64,000 nucleotides of DNA from Bacillota bacterium (GCA_023388515.1 JAEWGD010000006.1:62001-126000); one strand, 5' to 3'. Positions 44,660 to 54,263 are shown, counted from the stretch's first letter. Translations and numbers: made by a program. Notes: generated from the sequence alone by a model not told the origin.

Positions 44660-45445
44660 ATGATGAATAATTATTATGGTGAACAAGTAAAAGAAAATGA
44701 GAACGAAGATGAAAATCAGGACAAAGAGCAGAGCGATACTGAGGATACTTTAGATCAAGCTGATTTAATTGAAAAAACGGGTGAGGTAGTTCCACAAAAT
44801 GCAAAGTATCTTATACACTGCCTAACTATTATAGGTCAGATTGAAGGACATTATGTTTTGCCGTCACAGAATAAAACCACTAAATATGAGCATATAATAC
44901 CATCACTTGTTGCAATTGAACAGGACAGGTCTATAAGAGGACTTGTTATTATTTTGAATACAGTTGGTGGTGATGTTGAGGCAGGTCTTGCTATTGCAGA
45001 GCTGATTGCTGGAATGAAAACTCCTACGGTATCAATTGTGGTCGGGGGAGGTCATTCAATAGGAGTGCCGCTAGCAGTAAGTGCTAAGAAGTCATTTATC
45101 GCCCAGTCTGCAACGATGACGATACACCCGGTTAGGATGAATGGTTTAGTTTTGGGAGTGCCACAAACACTGTCTTATTTTGAGAAGATGCAAAATAGAA
45201 TAATTAATTTTGTGAAAACTAATAGTAGAATCACTGATGATGAATTCAGAAGTCTTATGATGCAAACTGGTGAGCTTACGATGGATTTGGGCACAGTTAT
45301 TGATGGAGAAAAAGCAGTTGAAATCGGATTGATTGACACAATAGGTGGTCTTAGTGATGCGATTGAATGTTTGTATCAAATGATTGAGGAAACTGGTGAA
45401 AAGTATCCTGATACAGTGTTTGAATATGAGGTGGAACAATCATGA
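44660..45445 (+). CDS. tepA: TepA/ClpP-fold serine protease (translocation-enhancing protein)
   Basis: A 261-residue ClpP-like protein of the TepA family. An acidic N-terminus (about 1-45) precedes the protease fold. Family features are [20 protein letters not shown], the nucleophile region [16 protein letters not shown], and [11 protein letters not shown] with the probable catalytic His. In Bacillus subtilis TepA degrades small acid-soluble spore proteins at germination and lies beside ylzJ and spoIIIE. The same trio occurs here (ylzJ next, spoIIIE/ftsK after uppP). An in-frame stop just upstream fixes the start at 44660 or 44663; the ribosome-binding site is poor. Confidence 0.85.
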   Translation: MMNNYYGEQVKENENEDENQDKEQSDTEDTLDQADLIEKTGEVVPQNAKYLIHCLTIIGQIEGHYVLPSQNKTTKYEHIIPSLVAIEQDRSIRGLVIILNTVGGDVEAGLAIAELIAGMKTPTVSIVVGGGHSIGVPLAVSAKKSFIAQSATMTIHPVRMNGLVLGVPQTLSYFEKMQNRIINFVKTNSRITDDEFRSLMMQTGELTMDLGTVIDGEKAVEIGLIDTIGGLSDAIECLYQMIEETGEKYPDTVFEYEVEQS

Positions 45446-45621
45446 TGCATACTATAATTAGCCTTGATGATGTGTTTTATATGCCTGTAAAGAATATCAA
45501 CACCATGCCTGCACCAACCAATAATCTTGACTTAACTAATCCATTAATTGATAAAAATATATTTTCAACAAATCCAAATGATTTTATTGATAGACTGCAT
45601 ATAGATAGTCAATTTATTTAG
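45442..45621 (+). CDS. ylzJ: YlzJ-like small protein
   Basis: A 59-residue gene overlapping the tepA stop as ATGA (translational coupling). It begins [15 protein letters not shown] and ends [19 protein letters not shown]. The latter matches the YlzJ family, whose C-terminus carries LSTDPxDFL and whose gene follows tepA in Bacillus. The function is unknown; the link to tepA and spoIIIE suggests a sporulation or germination setting. The call rests on position plus this short match. Confidence 0.7.
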   Translation: MMHTIISLDDVFYMPVKNINTMPAPTNNLDLTNPLIDKNIFSTNPNDFIDRLHIDSQFI

Positions 45622-45661
45622 TAAATAATGATGCTTGTTAGCGAATAGAGATATTAAAACA

Positions 45662-45680
45662 GGGCGGGTTGAACTCGCCC
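45662..45680 (+). terminator. GC-rich hairpin after ylzJ
   Basis: GGGCGGG pairs with CTCGCCC (one G-U) around loop TTGAA. It is followed by ATTATGAATTT, without a strong T-run. It lies 25 bases before the uppP start and may separate the two units. Confidence 0.5.
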
Positions 45681-45705
45681 ATTATGAATTTACGGAGGCA
45701 GATAT

Positions 45706-46575
45706 ATGACAATAATTGAGGCGATTATACAAGGGATTATACAAGGATTAACAGAATTTCTTCCTGTTTCGAGTTCAGGACATTTATCTATTTATCAGCA
45801 TTTAACAGGAAATAGCGGGGAGTCGGGCTTTTTAATGCTATCTGTTCTCCATTTAGGCACACTTGTTGCAGTTTTTATAGCGTTTTGGGATACAATATGG
45901 TCGTTAATTAAAGAGTTTTTTGTTATGATAAAAGATATATTTACGGGTAAATTCAAGTGGAAAACAATGAATGGTGAACGGCGAATGTTAATAATGCTTA
46001 TAATTTCACTTTCAATGCTTGCACCGTTTTACATATTCAAGGATTTTTTTACAGGGATTTCAAAGGATAATGATATAATAATTGAGGGCGTGTGCTTTTT
46101 GTATACATCGCTTATATTATTTTTGTCAGACCGTTGCGTAAAGGGAAAAAGAGAGCCAAATGATATTACAGTAAAGAATGCTGTAACAGTTGGAATTTTT
46201 CAAGGGGTTGCATTAATGCCTGGAATATCACGTTCAGGTTCAACGATATGTGGTGGATTGTTTAGTGGCTTTACAAAGGAAACAGCAGTAAAGTTTTCCT
46301 TTATATTGGGCATACCTGCTATTTTAGGTGGGTGTTTGCTTGAGGTTAAGGACGCATTTGAAACAGGACAAACAGATGTAGAAATAATACCTTTTGCAAT
46401 TGGATTTATTATTTCGGCAGTTGTCGGAATATTTGCTATAAAGTTGGTTAGATGGCTAATAAAATCAGATAAATTTAAAATATTTGCATTATACACCTTA
46501 GTGTTAGGAATAGTTGTGATAAGTATAGGCGTAATTGAAAGAATTTCAGGAAAAAGTATAATGGAAATTATGTAG
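45706..46575 (+). CDS. uppP: Undecaprenyl-diphosphatase
   Basis: UppP (BacA) dephosphorylates undecaprenyl pyrophosphate so that the lipid carrier of wall synthesis can be recycled; loss or excess affects bacitracin sensitivity. The 289-residue membrane protein has both halves of the active site: GLTEFLPVSSSGHL near the N-terminus and MPGISRSGSTICGGL in the middle. CGGAGG precedes the ATG. It fits the other wall genes in the window. Confidence 0.96.
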   Translation: MTIIEAIIQGIIQGLTEFLPVSSSGHLSIYQHLTGNSGESGFLMLSVLHLGTLVAVFIAFWDTIWSLIKEFFVMIKDIFTGKFKWKTMNGERRMLIMLIISLSMLAPFYIFKDFFTGISKDNDIIIEGVCFLYTSLILFLSDRCVKGKREPNDITVKNAVTVGIFQGVALMPGISRSGSTICGGLFSGFTKETAVKFSFILGIPAILGGCLLEVKDAFETGQTDVEIIPFAIGFIISAVVGIFAIKLVRWLIKSDKFKIFALYTLVLGIVVISIGVIERISGKSIMEIM

Positions 46576-46605
46576 AATTTCTACAAAGGGGGGGAGAGCG
46601 GAGAA

Positions 46606-49134
46606 GTGGCAGAAAAGAAAAAGACAGTCGCAAAAAATACCTCATCCGCAAAAAAAACTAAACAACCAGAGGTAACAACAACAAATATAAAACCCAAACA
46701 AAAAAAGAATTATACAAATCAATTTTGGTCTGTAATATTATTTGCAACAGGTATTTTTGTACTGTTGCTTATAGTTATTGATGGTAATTCAGGTTGGTAT
46801 TGGATACATAATGTCATAAGAGGTCTTTTTGGCTTTTCTGTAATATTCGTGCCTGTAATTCTTGTTTATACTTCATTGCTGATAGCAAGAGATGAATCAC
46901 AAGAAATTGTCACAGGTCGTGTTTTATGGGGCGTTGGGTTGATGATTCTTACAAGTGCTATTGTCCAAATCTTTATAGTTGGTGAGATACCTGGTTCTGA
47001 TTTTGGATTGAAGATTAAACATCTTTATGAGAATGGGAGAAACCTTAAAGGCGGGGGCGTTATAAGTGGTTTGGTAGCATGGCCATTGCTGAAGCTTTTT
47101 GGTGCTGTTGGCTCAAAGATTATAATTTTATTATTATTTTTTGTGTTTATAATGCTTTTAACTAACTTTGGGTTGTTTGACTTTTTTGGGTTGTTTTATA
47201 AGCCAGTGAAAACTGCACACGGATATATGAGGAAAGTAAGAGAAGAAAATACATTAATTGATGAATATGATGATGGGATAGAAAAAGAAAAACAGCTTGA
47301 GGATAAAAAGGAGAAAGAAGCATTAGGAATATTTAATTCTAAAAAGTCAAAGGCTTTGCCACAGAATAAGGATTTCAATTTAGATATTCCGATAACAGTT
47401 AGTGGAGATAAAGTTGAAGATACAAGCTTGGATATTCCGATAATAGTTAGTGGAAGTAAAGCTAAGGATACAAGTTTGAATATTCCATTATTAGATGCTA
47501 ATGTTAAAACTGATAATAAGCAAAAAAATCAGACACAAAAAGCAGATGGTGAGCCAGCGATTGAGGAACTAATTAATCGTGCAATGGAAGATTCGATTAA
47601 AAAGAAAAAAATAGAACCTTTTGCACAAGATAATTCAGAAACTAAAATGCAAATTGAAAGCCCTTATAAGTTTCCACCAATTTCTTTTTTAAATCAACGT
47701 TCAAATACTGCAGTTGATGTTAATTCAACTATTGAGATGAAGGAAAAAGCTGATACACTTGTTGACACGCTTAATAGCTTTGGAGTTCAGACAAGGATTG
47801 TTGGAATACACAGAGGTCCAACGGTTACAAGGTACGAGGTGCAGCCATCTGCTGGTGTTAAAATTTCAAGGATTACTGGATTAGCCGATGATATTGCGTT
47901 AAATCTTGCAGCAGCAGGAGTAAGAATAGAAGCACCTATTCCTGGAAAGGCAGCCGTTGGTATTGAAGTGCCAAATACAAATAAGGACCTTGTTACACTG
48001 CGTGAAATACTCGAAAGCAAGGAGTTTAAGAAAGCTAAAAGCAAGCTTACCTTTTGCGTTGGAAAAGATATTGCTGGTAATGTTATGCTGGGTGATGTCG
48101 CAAAGATGCCACACGTTATAATTGCAGGTGCTACGGGTTCTGGTAAATCAGTTTGTACAAACTCAATAATTATGAGTATTTTATACAATGCAACGCCTGA
48201 TGAGGTAAGACTAGTACTTATTGACCCTAAAATAGTTGAATTTAAGGTATATGACGGAATTCCACATCTGCTTATTCCAGTTGTTACTGACCCTAGAAAA
48301 GCTGCTGGTGCGTTGAATTGGGCAGTACAGGAAATGCTAAAAAGGTATCAGCTTTTTGCTGATAATAATGTTCGTGATATTACAGGATATAATGAATTGG
48401 CGGCTGAAAATGAAGACATAATACCAATTCCTAAAATTGTAATAGCTATAGATGAGCTTGCAGACTTGATGATGGCAGCGTCAAAAGAGGTTGAGGATGC
48501 TATTTGTCGTCTTGCACAGATGGCTAGAGCAGCAGGAATGCATTTAATTATAGCTACACAGCGTCCTACTGTGAATGTAATTACTGGATTAATCAAAGCG
48601 AATATTCCAAGTAGAATTGCTTTGTCAGTTATGTCACAGACGGACTCAAGAACAATTTTAGACATGGGTGGAGCGGAAAAGCTATTGGGGCATGGTGATA
48701 TGCTTTACTTCCCATCAGGTATTCCAAAGCCTGTGAGAGTACAGGGTTGTTTCTGTTCAACAAAGGAGATTGAGTCCGTTGTTGAATTTATAAAGAAAGA
48801 AAGTCAGCCTGATTATAGTGATGAGATTTTGGATGAAATTGAGAAGAATACTCCTATAATTCCTGATGAAAAGGAAAGAGGGGGTACTGAGTCAAGTGGT
48901 GCAGATGGTGATGACGTAATAATAGAGAAAGCGATTGAGATAGTTGTAGAAGCTGGACAAGCATCTACATCAATGCTACAAAGACGATTGAAATTGGGTT
49001 ATGCCAGAGCTGCAAGGGTTATAGATGAACTTGAAAGCATGGGAATAGTCAGCGAATCCGAGGGTGCTAAGCCTAGAAAAGTGCTTATGAGTAAGCATCA
49101 GTGGGTAGAAAGAAAGATGAGAAATAATATATAA
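46606..49134 (+). CDS. FtsK/SpoIIIE-family DNA translocase
   Basis: A double-stranded DNA pump that clears chromosomes from the division or sporulation septum. The 842-residue protein starts at GTG behind GGGGGGAG. It has a basic tail, about four membrane helices (to about residue 200), a variable acidic linker with short repeats (about 230-350), the alpha-beta motor with Walker A GATGSGKSVCTNS and Walker B VIAIDELADLMM, and a C-terminal gamma winged-helix domain (GQASTSMLQRRLKLGYARAARVIDELE) that reads polarity sequences. The proximity of tepA-ylzJ favours the SpoIIIE identity. Confidence 0.92.
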   Translation: MAEKKKTVAKNTSSAKKTKQPEVTTTNIKPKQKKNYTNQFWSVILFATGIFVLLLIVIDGNSGWYWIHNVIRGLFGFSVIFVPVILVYTSLLIARDESQEIVTGRVLWGVGLMILTSAIVQIFIVGEIPGSDFGLKIKHLYENGRNLKGGGVISGLVAWPLLKLFGAVGSKIIILLLFFVFIMLLTNFGLFDFFGLFYKPVKTAHGYMRKVREENTLIDEYDDGIEKEKQLEDKKEKEALGIFNSKKSKALPQNKDFNLDIPITVSGDKVEDTSLDIPIIVSGSKAKDTSLNIPLLDANVKTDNKQKNQTQKADGEPAIEELINRAMEDSIKKKKIEPFAQDNSETKMQIESPYKFPPISFLNQRSNTAVDVNSTIEMKEKADTLVDTLNSFGVQTRIVGIHRGPTVTRYEVQPSAGVKISRITGLADDIALNLAAAGVRIEAPIPGKAAVGIEVPNTNKDLVTLREILESKEFKKAKSKLTFCVGKDIAGNVMLGDVAKMPHVIIAGATGSGKSVCTNSIIMSILYNATPDEVRLVLIDPKIVEFKVYDGIPHLLIPVVTDPRKAAGALNWAVQEMLKRYQLFADNNVRDITGYNELAAENEDIIPIPKIVIAIDELADLMMAASKEVEDAICRLAQMARAAGMHLIIATQRPTVNVITGLIKANIPSRIALSVMSQTDSRTILDMGGAEKLLGHGDMLYFPSGIPKPVRVQGCFCSTKEIESVVEFIKKESQPDYSDEILDEIEKNTPIIPDEKERGGTESSGADGDDVIIEKAIEIVVEAGQASTSMLQRRLKLGYARAARVIDELESMGIVSESEGAKPRKVLMSKHQWVERKMRNNI
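47380..47475 (+). repeat. Two and a half 48-base repeats in the translocase linker
   Basis: Units 47380-47427 and 47428-47475 encode LDIPITVSGDKVEDTS and LDIPIIVSGSKAKDTS; a third, partial unit (LNIPLLDANVKTD) follows. They lie in the disordered linker between the membrane domain and the motor. Confidence 0.85.
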
Positions 49135-49159
49135 GAATTTGGTTGAAAGCGGTGCTGTA

Positions 49160-51211
49160 ATGGATGGATTTTTACCTATATCAAGGCAGGATATGCATGA
49201 GATGGGAGTTGAACAATTAGATTTTATACTGATAACTGGTGATGCATATGTTGACCATCCAAGCTTTGGAATTTCGATAATTTCACGAATGCTTGAGGCA
49301 AATGGTTTTAGTGTTGGAATTATAGCACAGCCTAACTGGAAAAGTGATAAGGATTTCAAGGCTTTAGGTGTTCCTAAGTATGCGTTTATGGTTACATCTG
49401 GCAACATAGACTCAATGGTTGCACACTATACAGCTGCTAAACGAAAGCGTTCTGATGATGCATATACTGCTGGTGGAAAGGCAGGAAAGCGTCCGGATAG
49501 AGCGGTAATTGTTTATTGCCAAAAGCTGAGGGAAATATTCGGGGATATTCCTATTACGATAGGTGGACTTGAAGCATCCTTAAGACGTTTCGCACATTAT
49601 GATTACTGGGACGATGATGTAAAACCCTCTATTTTGGTAGAGAGTGGAGCTGATTTACTTATGTTTGGTATGAGTGAACATCAGCTTATTGAGGTTGCAA
49701 ATAGACTAAAAGATGGTGAGGATATCAAAACTTTAACTGATATTAGAGGAACTTGTTATCTTACAGAGCCGATAAATACTCCGATTGGTTCAGCTGAATG
49801 TCCAAGTTTGCAACAGGTTTCTGAAAATAAAGAGGCATACGCAAAGGCTTGTAAAACACAGTATGACCAGCAAGATGAGGTTTATGGCAAGACTGTAATA
49901 CAAAGGCATGGAAAGCAAATGCTAGTGCAAAATCCACCTGCAAAAAGTCTTACACAGGAGGAACTTGACTTTGTTTATAGCCTGCCTTATAAACGAACAT
50001 ACCACCCTTGCTATGAATCAGAAGGTGGAGTTTCTGGAATTGAGGAGGTAAAGTTTTCGATAACTCATAATAGGGGTTGTTTTGGGAACTGTAATTTTTG
50101 CTCAATTACATTACATCAAGGCAGACGTATTTCATGCAGAAGTGAGGAATCAATACTTGCAGAGGCTGAAAAAATTACACAAATGCCTGATTTCAAGGGA
50201 TATATTCATGATGTAGGAGGTCCAACAGCGAATTTTAGACAGCCATCATGCAAAAAACAGCTTGAAAAGGGTTTATGTAAAGGGAAAAAGTGCCTAGCAC
50301 CTACTCCTTGCAAATCGTTGGAGGTTGACCATACTGAATATCTTCAAATATTAAGGAAGCTAAGAAAGATAAAGGGAGTTAAGCGTGTTTTTATCCGTTC
50401 GGGAATACGGTATGATTATTTGATTGAGGATAGAAATGATGAATTTTTGCGTGAACTTATCAAGCATCATGTTAGTGGACAGCTAAAGGTTGCTCCTGAA
50501 CATTGCTCAGCAGTTGTGCTTGATAAAATGGGTAAACCTCATATTGAGGCATATAAACGCTTTCAAGAAAAGTTTTATTCTGTTACAAAAGGGGTTAATA
50601 AGGAGCAGTATCTTGTGCCATACCTTATGTCATCGCATCCTGGAAGTACCTTGCGTGAGGCTGTGGAGTTAGCTTTATTTCTAAAGGAGAACAATATTCG
50701 TCCTGAACAGGTACAGGATTTTTATCCAACTCCAGGAACAATTTCAACCTGTATGTTTTATACAGAGTTAGACCCATATACAATGGAAAAGGTGTATGTC
50801 CCTAAAACAGCACATGAAAAGGCGATGCAGAGGGCGTTATTGCAGTATTTTAAACCATACAATAAGGAAATTGTGATAGATGCTTTAAAACGTGCAAATA
50901 GGCGTGATTTGATTGGAAACACTGAAAAATGCTTGGTGGTAGATGATTCTAAAAAACGTATGACAGGTGCTGGAAAGTCTGCGAAACAAGCACCAAGAAA
51001 TAGGGATTCTGCAAAGCGTATAACGGGTGTAGGAAAATCTAATAAACAAGTATCAAGAACTGGTAATTATGCAAAGCATACAACGGATACTGGCAAAGCT
51101 GAAAGCCGTACAACTAGATCAGGCAAAACTCCAAACTGTTCTTCAGGTCATGAAAGTGAAAGGAAAAACCAATGGCAAAACACAGAACGAAAGCCCAAAC
51201 GAAAAAGATAA
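49160..51211 (+). CDS. YgiQ-family radical SAM protein with repetitive basic C-terminal tail
   Basis: A ~683-residue radical SAM enzyme of the YgiQ (UPF0313) family. The N-terminal B12-binding-like region (FLPISRQDM, GDAYVDHPSFG) is followed by the radical SAM cluster motif CFGNCNFC in RGCFGNCNFCSITLHQGR and the family's downstream elements PDFKGYIHDVGGPTANF and VAPEHCS. The reaction is unknown. I prefer ATG 49160 to the in-frame TTG at 49139. The last ~90 residues are a Lys/Arg/Ser/Thr-rich tail with three 20-residue repeats, absent from the usual family layout. The tail overlaps the next gene by 40 bases. Confidence 0.88.
   Translation: MDGFLPISRQDMHEMGVEQLDFILITGDAYVDHPSFGISIISRMLEANGFSVGIIAQPNWKSDKDFKALGVPKYAFMVTSGNIDSMVAHYTAAKRKRSDDAYTAGGKAGKRPDRAVIVYCQKLREIFGDIPITIGGLEASLRRFAHYDYWDDDVKPSILVESGADLLMFGMSEHQLIEVANRLKDGEDIKTLTDIRGTCYLTEPINTPIGSAECPSLQQVSENKEAYAKACKTQYDQQDEVYGKTVIQRHGKQMLVQNPPAKSLTQEELDFVYSLPYKRTYHPCYESEGGVSGIEEVKFSITHNRGCFGNCNFCSITLHQGRRISCRSEESILAEAEKITQMPDFKGYIHDVGGPTANFRQPSCKKQLEKGLCKGKKCLAPTPCKSLEVDHTEYLQILRKLRKIKGVKRVFIRSGIRYDYLIEDRNDEFLRELIKHHVSGQLKVAPEHCSAVVLDKMGKPHIEAYKRFQEKFYSVTKGVNKEQYLVPYLMSSHPGSTLREAVELALFLKENNIRPEQVQDFYPTPGTISTCMFYTELDPYTMEKVYVPKTAHEKAMQRALLQYFKPYNKEIVIDALKRANRRDLIGNTEKCLVVDDSKKRMTGAGKSAKQAPRNRDSAKRITGVGKSNKQVSRTGNYAKHTTDTGKAESRTTRSGKTPNCSSGHESERKNQWQNTERKPKRKR
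50945..51124 (+). repeat. Three 60-base tandem repeats in the YgiQ-family tail
   Basis: Units begin at 50945, 51005 and 51065, exactly 60 bases apart. They encode DSKKRMTGAGKSAKQAPRNR, DSAKRITGVGKSNKQVSRTG and NYAKHTTDTGKAESRTTRSG. Divergence grows in the third unit. Confidence 0.9.
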
Positions 51212-52107
51212 AAGGTAAGGTAAATGGCTTAATAATTTGTATTTCACTGATTATTATAGTTACGCTTGCAATTACTGATTATTTTGGAATTTTGACATAT
51301 GAAAAGTTAATGAGTGTCTTTGGTTTCAGCAATGGAACTGTTGTTGATGGCGACTTGAGTGTTCATTTTATTAATGTTGGGCAGGGTGATTGCTCATTGA
51401 TTATAAGTGATGGGCAGACAGCTTTAATTGATGCAGGAGAGGCTGAATATGGAGATATAGTAGTGTCTTATTTAAACTCTCAGGGCATAAAAAAGCTTGA
51501 TTATGTGATTGCGACACACCCTCATTCCGACCATATGGGTGGGATAGCAACAGTGCTTAAAAATTTTGAAATAGGAAAAGTAATTGTGCCAAAGGTTTCA
51601 GAAGAAATGACACCTACAACAAAAACTTACAAGGTATTTTTGCAAACGGTACAGAACGAAGGATTAAAGCTTACGCAAGCAAAGGTAGGTGACGTTTATA
51701 ATTTGGGAGGGGCAAGCTTTGAATTACTCGCACCAAATTCAGATTATAAGGACTTGAATAATTATTCTATTGTATCACTTTTGACTTATGGCGATAATAA
51801 GTTTTTGTTTACAGGTGATGCTGAGTCGAAATCTGAAAAGGAAATGCTTGAAAAGAATTTATTAACAAAGGTTGATGTTCTCAAGGTTGGGCATCATGGT
51901 AGCAGTACATCATCTAAGAAGAAGTTTCTGGAGGTAGTAGCTCCTAATTATGCAGTGATACTTTGTGGTGACAATTCGTATAATCACCCACATGAAGACA
52001 CTGTTGATAATTTGCTTGAATATACCGATAATATATATAGAACTGATCAGCAAGGAACTGTTGTGTTCACTTCTGATGGGAAAAAAATGAGCGTAAAACA
52101 TGAATAA
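51172..52107 (+). CDS. ComEC/Rec2-like metallo-beta-lactamase-fold hydrolase
   Basis: A 311-residue exported or membrane-anchored protein: basic N-terminus, one helix (about 15-35), then a metallo-beta-lactamase fold resembling the ComEC C-terminal domain. Motifs are VHFINVGQGDCSLII, the metal ligands THPHSDHMGG, GDAESKSEKEM and KVGHHGSSTSSKKKFL. Such solo domains are thought to hydrolyse nucleic acid or phosphodiester substrates outside the membrane; this is not shown. Its ATG lies inside the preceding gene in another frame. DUF3006 follows, a frequent partner. Confidence 0.85.
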   Translation: MAKHRTKAQTKKIKGKVNGLIICISLIIIVTLAITDYFGILTYEKLMSVFGFSNGTVVDGDLSVHFINVGQGDCSLIISDGQTALIDAGEAEYGDIVVSYLNSQGIKKLDYVIATHPHSDHMGGIATVLKNFEIGKVIVPKVSEEMTPTTKTYKVFLQTVQNEGLKLTQAKVGDVYNLGGASFELLAPNSDYKDLNNYSIVSLLTYGDNKFLFTGDAESKSEKEMLEKNLLTKVDVLKVGHHGSSTSSKKKFLEVVAPNYAVILCGDNSYNHPHEDTVDNLLEYTDNIYRTDQQGTVVFTSDGKKMSVKHE

Positions 52108-52119
52108 TGGAGGGGTTTA

Positions 52120-52326
52120 ATGCTGATTATTGATAGGTTTGAGGGGGATTATGTTATTGTTGAGGACGGGGATAAACATATTAAAATAGAGCGAAACAAT
52201 CTTCCTTTAGACGCTAAGGAAAGCGATGTACTTATACTTATTGATGGAAAATATATTATAGATATTAAACAAACAAAAAAAATTAAAGAAGAAATAATAA
52301 AGCTGCAAAACAGCCTATGGGAGTAA
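52120..52326 (+). CDS. DUF3006 protein
   Basis: A 68-residue protein beginning MLIIDRFEGDYVIVEDGDKHI, matching the small DUF3006 family (I-D-R-x-E-G-x-x-A-V-x-E pattern). The function is unknown, but members very often follow a ComEC-like hydrolase, as here (12 bases downstream). GGAGGGG gives a strong ribosome-binding site. The C-terminal half is a Lys/Glu-rich helix. Confidence 0.8.
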   Translation: MLIIDRFEGDYVIVEDGDKHIKIERNNLPLDAKESDVLILIDGKYIIDIKQTKKIKEEIIKLQNSLWE

Positions 52327-52329
52327 AAA

Positions 52330-53550
52330 ATGCAATATGATGTTATAATAATTGGTGGTGGTGCAGCAGGTTGTTTTGCTGCAATTACTGCTGCTAAACA
52401 GGGGCGAAAGGTTGCTATATTTGAGCGAAATGGCAGACTGGGAAAAAAACTTTTGATAACTGGTAAGGGTAGATGTAATATTACAAATAACTGCACACAA
52501 GAGGAGCTTTTGCAGAACATTCCTTGTAATCCAAGATTTCTGTATAGTGCTTTTTCACAGTTTTCACCACAGGATGTAATGAATTTTTTTGAAGATGCTG
52601 GTGTGCCACTGAAAACTGAACGAGGAAATAGAGTATTTCCCAAAAGTGATAATGCAAAGGATGTTGTGGCAGCCTTAGAAAAAGCTGTTAAGGGATATGG
52701 AGTTCAGCTAGTTTCAAAGCAAGTTACAGCACTGATTTTGGAGGATAATATTTGTAAGGGTGTTAAATGTGATGAGGAAGAATATTTTGCTGAATCAGTA
52801 TTAGTATCAACTGGCGGAAAGTCATATTCTGTAACGGGTTCAACAGGTGATGGCTATACTTTTGCAATGTGGGCTGGGCATACTGTTACACCACTTAAAG
52901 GCTCTTTAGTGCCTATTGTTGCTGAGGAAAAATATTGCTCCGACATGATGGGGCTATCACTTAAAAATATTACGCTTAATTTGTATGACAAGAGCAAGAA
53001 AATATATAGCGAAATGGGCGAAATGCTTTTTACGCATTTTGGAATATCTGGGCCACTTGTTTTGAGTGCTAGTTCACATATTCGCAATATGGAGCAAAAT
53101 AGATATAAAATATTTATAGATTTAAAGCCTGCACTTAGCGAAGAGAAACTGGATTTAAGAATACAGCGTGATTTTATGGATAATATAAACAAGACTTTTA
53201 TCAACTCATTAGGTAAGTTATTGCCGAATAAAATGATACCTGTTGTTGCAAAATTATCTGGGATTCCTTTTGAATTAAAAGTAAATAGCATAACTAGGGA
53301 GCAGAGGAAAACCTTAGTTCAGCTCTTGAAAGCATTTCCTGTAACTGTAAAAGGTTTTCGCCCGATTGATGAGGCGATTATTACAAGCGGAGGTATATTA
53401 GTAAAAGAAATAAACCCTAAAACTATGGAGTCAAAGTTTGTAAAAGGATTATATTTTGCTGGTGAGGTTATTGATGTTGATGGCTATACGGGTGGATTTA
53501 ATTTGCAGATTGCGTTCTCAACTGGTTATTGTGCAGGATTAAATATGTAG
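52330..53550 (+). CDS. HI0933-family (BaiN-like) NAD(P)/FAD-dependent oxidoreductase
   Basis: A 406-residue flavoprotein, three bases after the DUF3006 gene. It has the FAD-binding dinucleotide motif IIIGGGAAGCFAAITAA at the N-terminus, the family signature ERNGRLGKKLLITGKGRCNITN, GGKSYSVTGSTGDGY, and the closing FAD contact GLYFAGEVIDVDGYTGGFNLQIAFSTG. HI0933-like proteins lack a settled function; relatives in gut Clostridia reduce bile-acid intermediates. The substrate here cannot be inferred. Confidence 0.9.
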   Translation: MQYDVIIIGGGAAGCFAAITAAKQGRKVAIFERNGRLGKKLLITGKGRCNITNNCTQEELLQNIPCNPRFLYSAFSQFSPQDVMNFFEDAGVPLKTERGNRVFPKSDNAKDVVAALEKAVKGYGVQLVSKQVTALILEDNICKGVKCDEEEYFAESVLVSTGGKSYSVTGSTGDGYTFAMWAGHTVTPLKGSLVPIVAEEKYCSDMMGLSLKNITLNLYDKSKKIYSEMGEMLFTHFGISGPLVLSASSHIRNMEQNRYKIFIDLKPALSEEKLDLRIQRDFMDNINKTFINSLGKLLPNKMIPVVAKLSGIPFELKVNSITREQRKTLVQLLKAFPVTVKGFRPIDEAIITSGGILVKEINPKTMESKFVKGLYFAGEVIDVDGYTGGFNLQIAFSTGYCAGLNM

Positions 53551-53558
53551 GAAATGAT

Positions 53559-54248
53559 GTGATAAACATGGCTGAAAAGAAAATAAATATTGCTATTGAT
53601 GGGCCAGCAGGTGCTGGGAAAAGCACGATTGCTAAAGGTGCGTCAAAGAAACTAGGATTTATTTATGTTGATACGGGAGCGTTGTACAGGTCGGTTGCTT
53701 ATTATGTTTTGAAAAATGGAAAGGACGCTTCACTTGAAAGTGATGTTATTCCTTTTCTTGATGAAATTTCAGTTGATTTGAAATTTATTGATGGTGAACA
53801 GCGTGTGTTTGTGAATGATGAAGATGTATCTGATAAGATACGAACTCCTGAGGTATCTATGGGTTCATCGGCTGTTTCAGCAATTCCAAAGGTTAGAGAT
53901 TTCTTATTTGAGTTACAACGGAAGATTGCACAGGAAAATGATGTTATAATGGACGGCAGAGATATTGGAACGGTTGTTCTTCCTAATGCAGATTTGAAAA
54001 TATTTGTCACTGCGACTCCTGAAGAGAGGGCAAAAAGGCGTTATAACGAGCTAAAGGATAAAGAAAATTCACTCACCTATGAAAAAATACTTGCAGATAT
54101 TCAAATTAGGGATTATAATGATAGTAGTCGGGCTGTTGCACCATTGAAACAGGCTGATGATGCTATTTTATTTGATACAACAGGTCTAGGACTTGAAGAT
54201 TCTATAAATAAGGTTATAGAGATGGTTAGGGAAATGAAAAATCAGTAA
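53559..54248 (+). CDS. cmk: Cytidylate kinase
   Basis: This enzyme phosphorylates CMP and dCMP. The P-loop is IDGPAGAGKSTIAKG, and YVDTGALYRSVAYYV, MDGRDIGTVVLPNADLKIFVTA and the LID region KRRYNEL are all typical. The start is either GTG 53559 (AGGA six bases upstream; 229 residues) or ATG 53568, three codons later; I favour the GTG on spacing. The order cmk-plsC-ispH-S1 is a conserved Clostridial cluster, here with a GNAT gene inserted after cmk. Confidence 0.95.
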   Translation: MINMAEKKINIAIDGPAGAGKSTIAKGASKKLGFIYVDTGALYRSVAYYVLKNGKDASLESDVIPFLDEISVDLKFIDGEQRVFVNDEDVSDKIRTPEVSMGSSAVSAIPKVRDFLFELQRKIAQENDVIMDGRDIGTVVLPNADLKIFVTATPEERAKRRYNELKDKENSLTYEKILADIQIRDYNDSSRAVAPLKQADDAILFDTTGLGLEDSINKVIEMVREMKNQ

Positions 54249-54263
54249 AATCGGAGGTTAAGA

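Noticed and set aside
46588..46594. Run of seven G before the ftsK/spoIIIE start as a slippery or phase-variable tract.
   Set aside because: It forms the ribosome-binding site of the GTG start, and length variation cannot be judged from one sequence.
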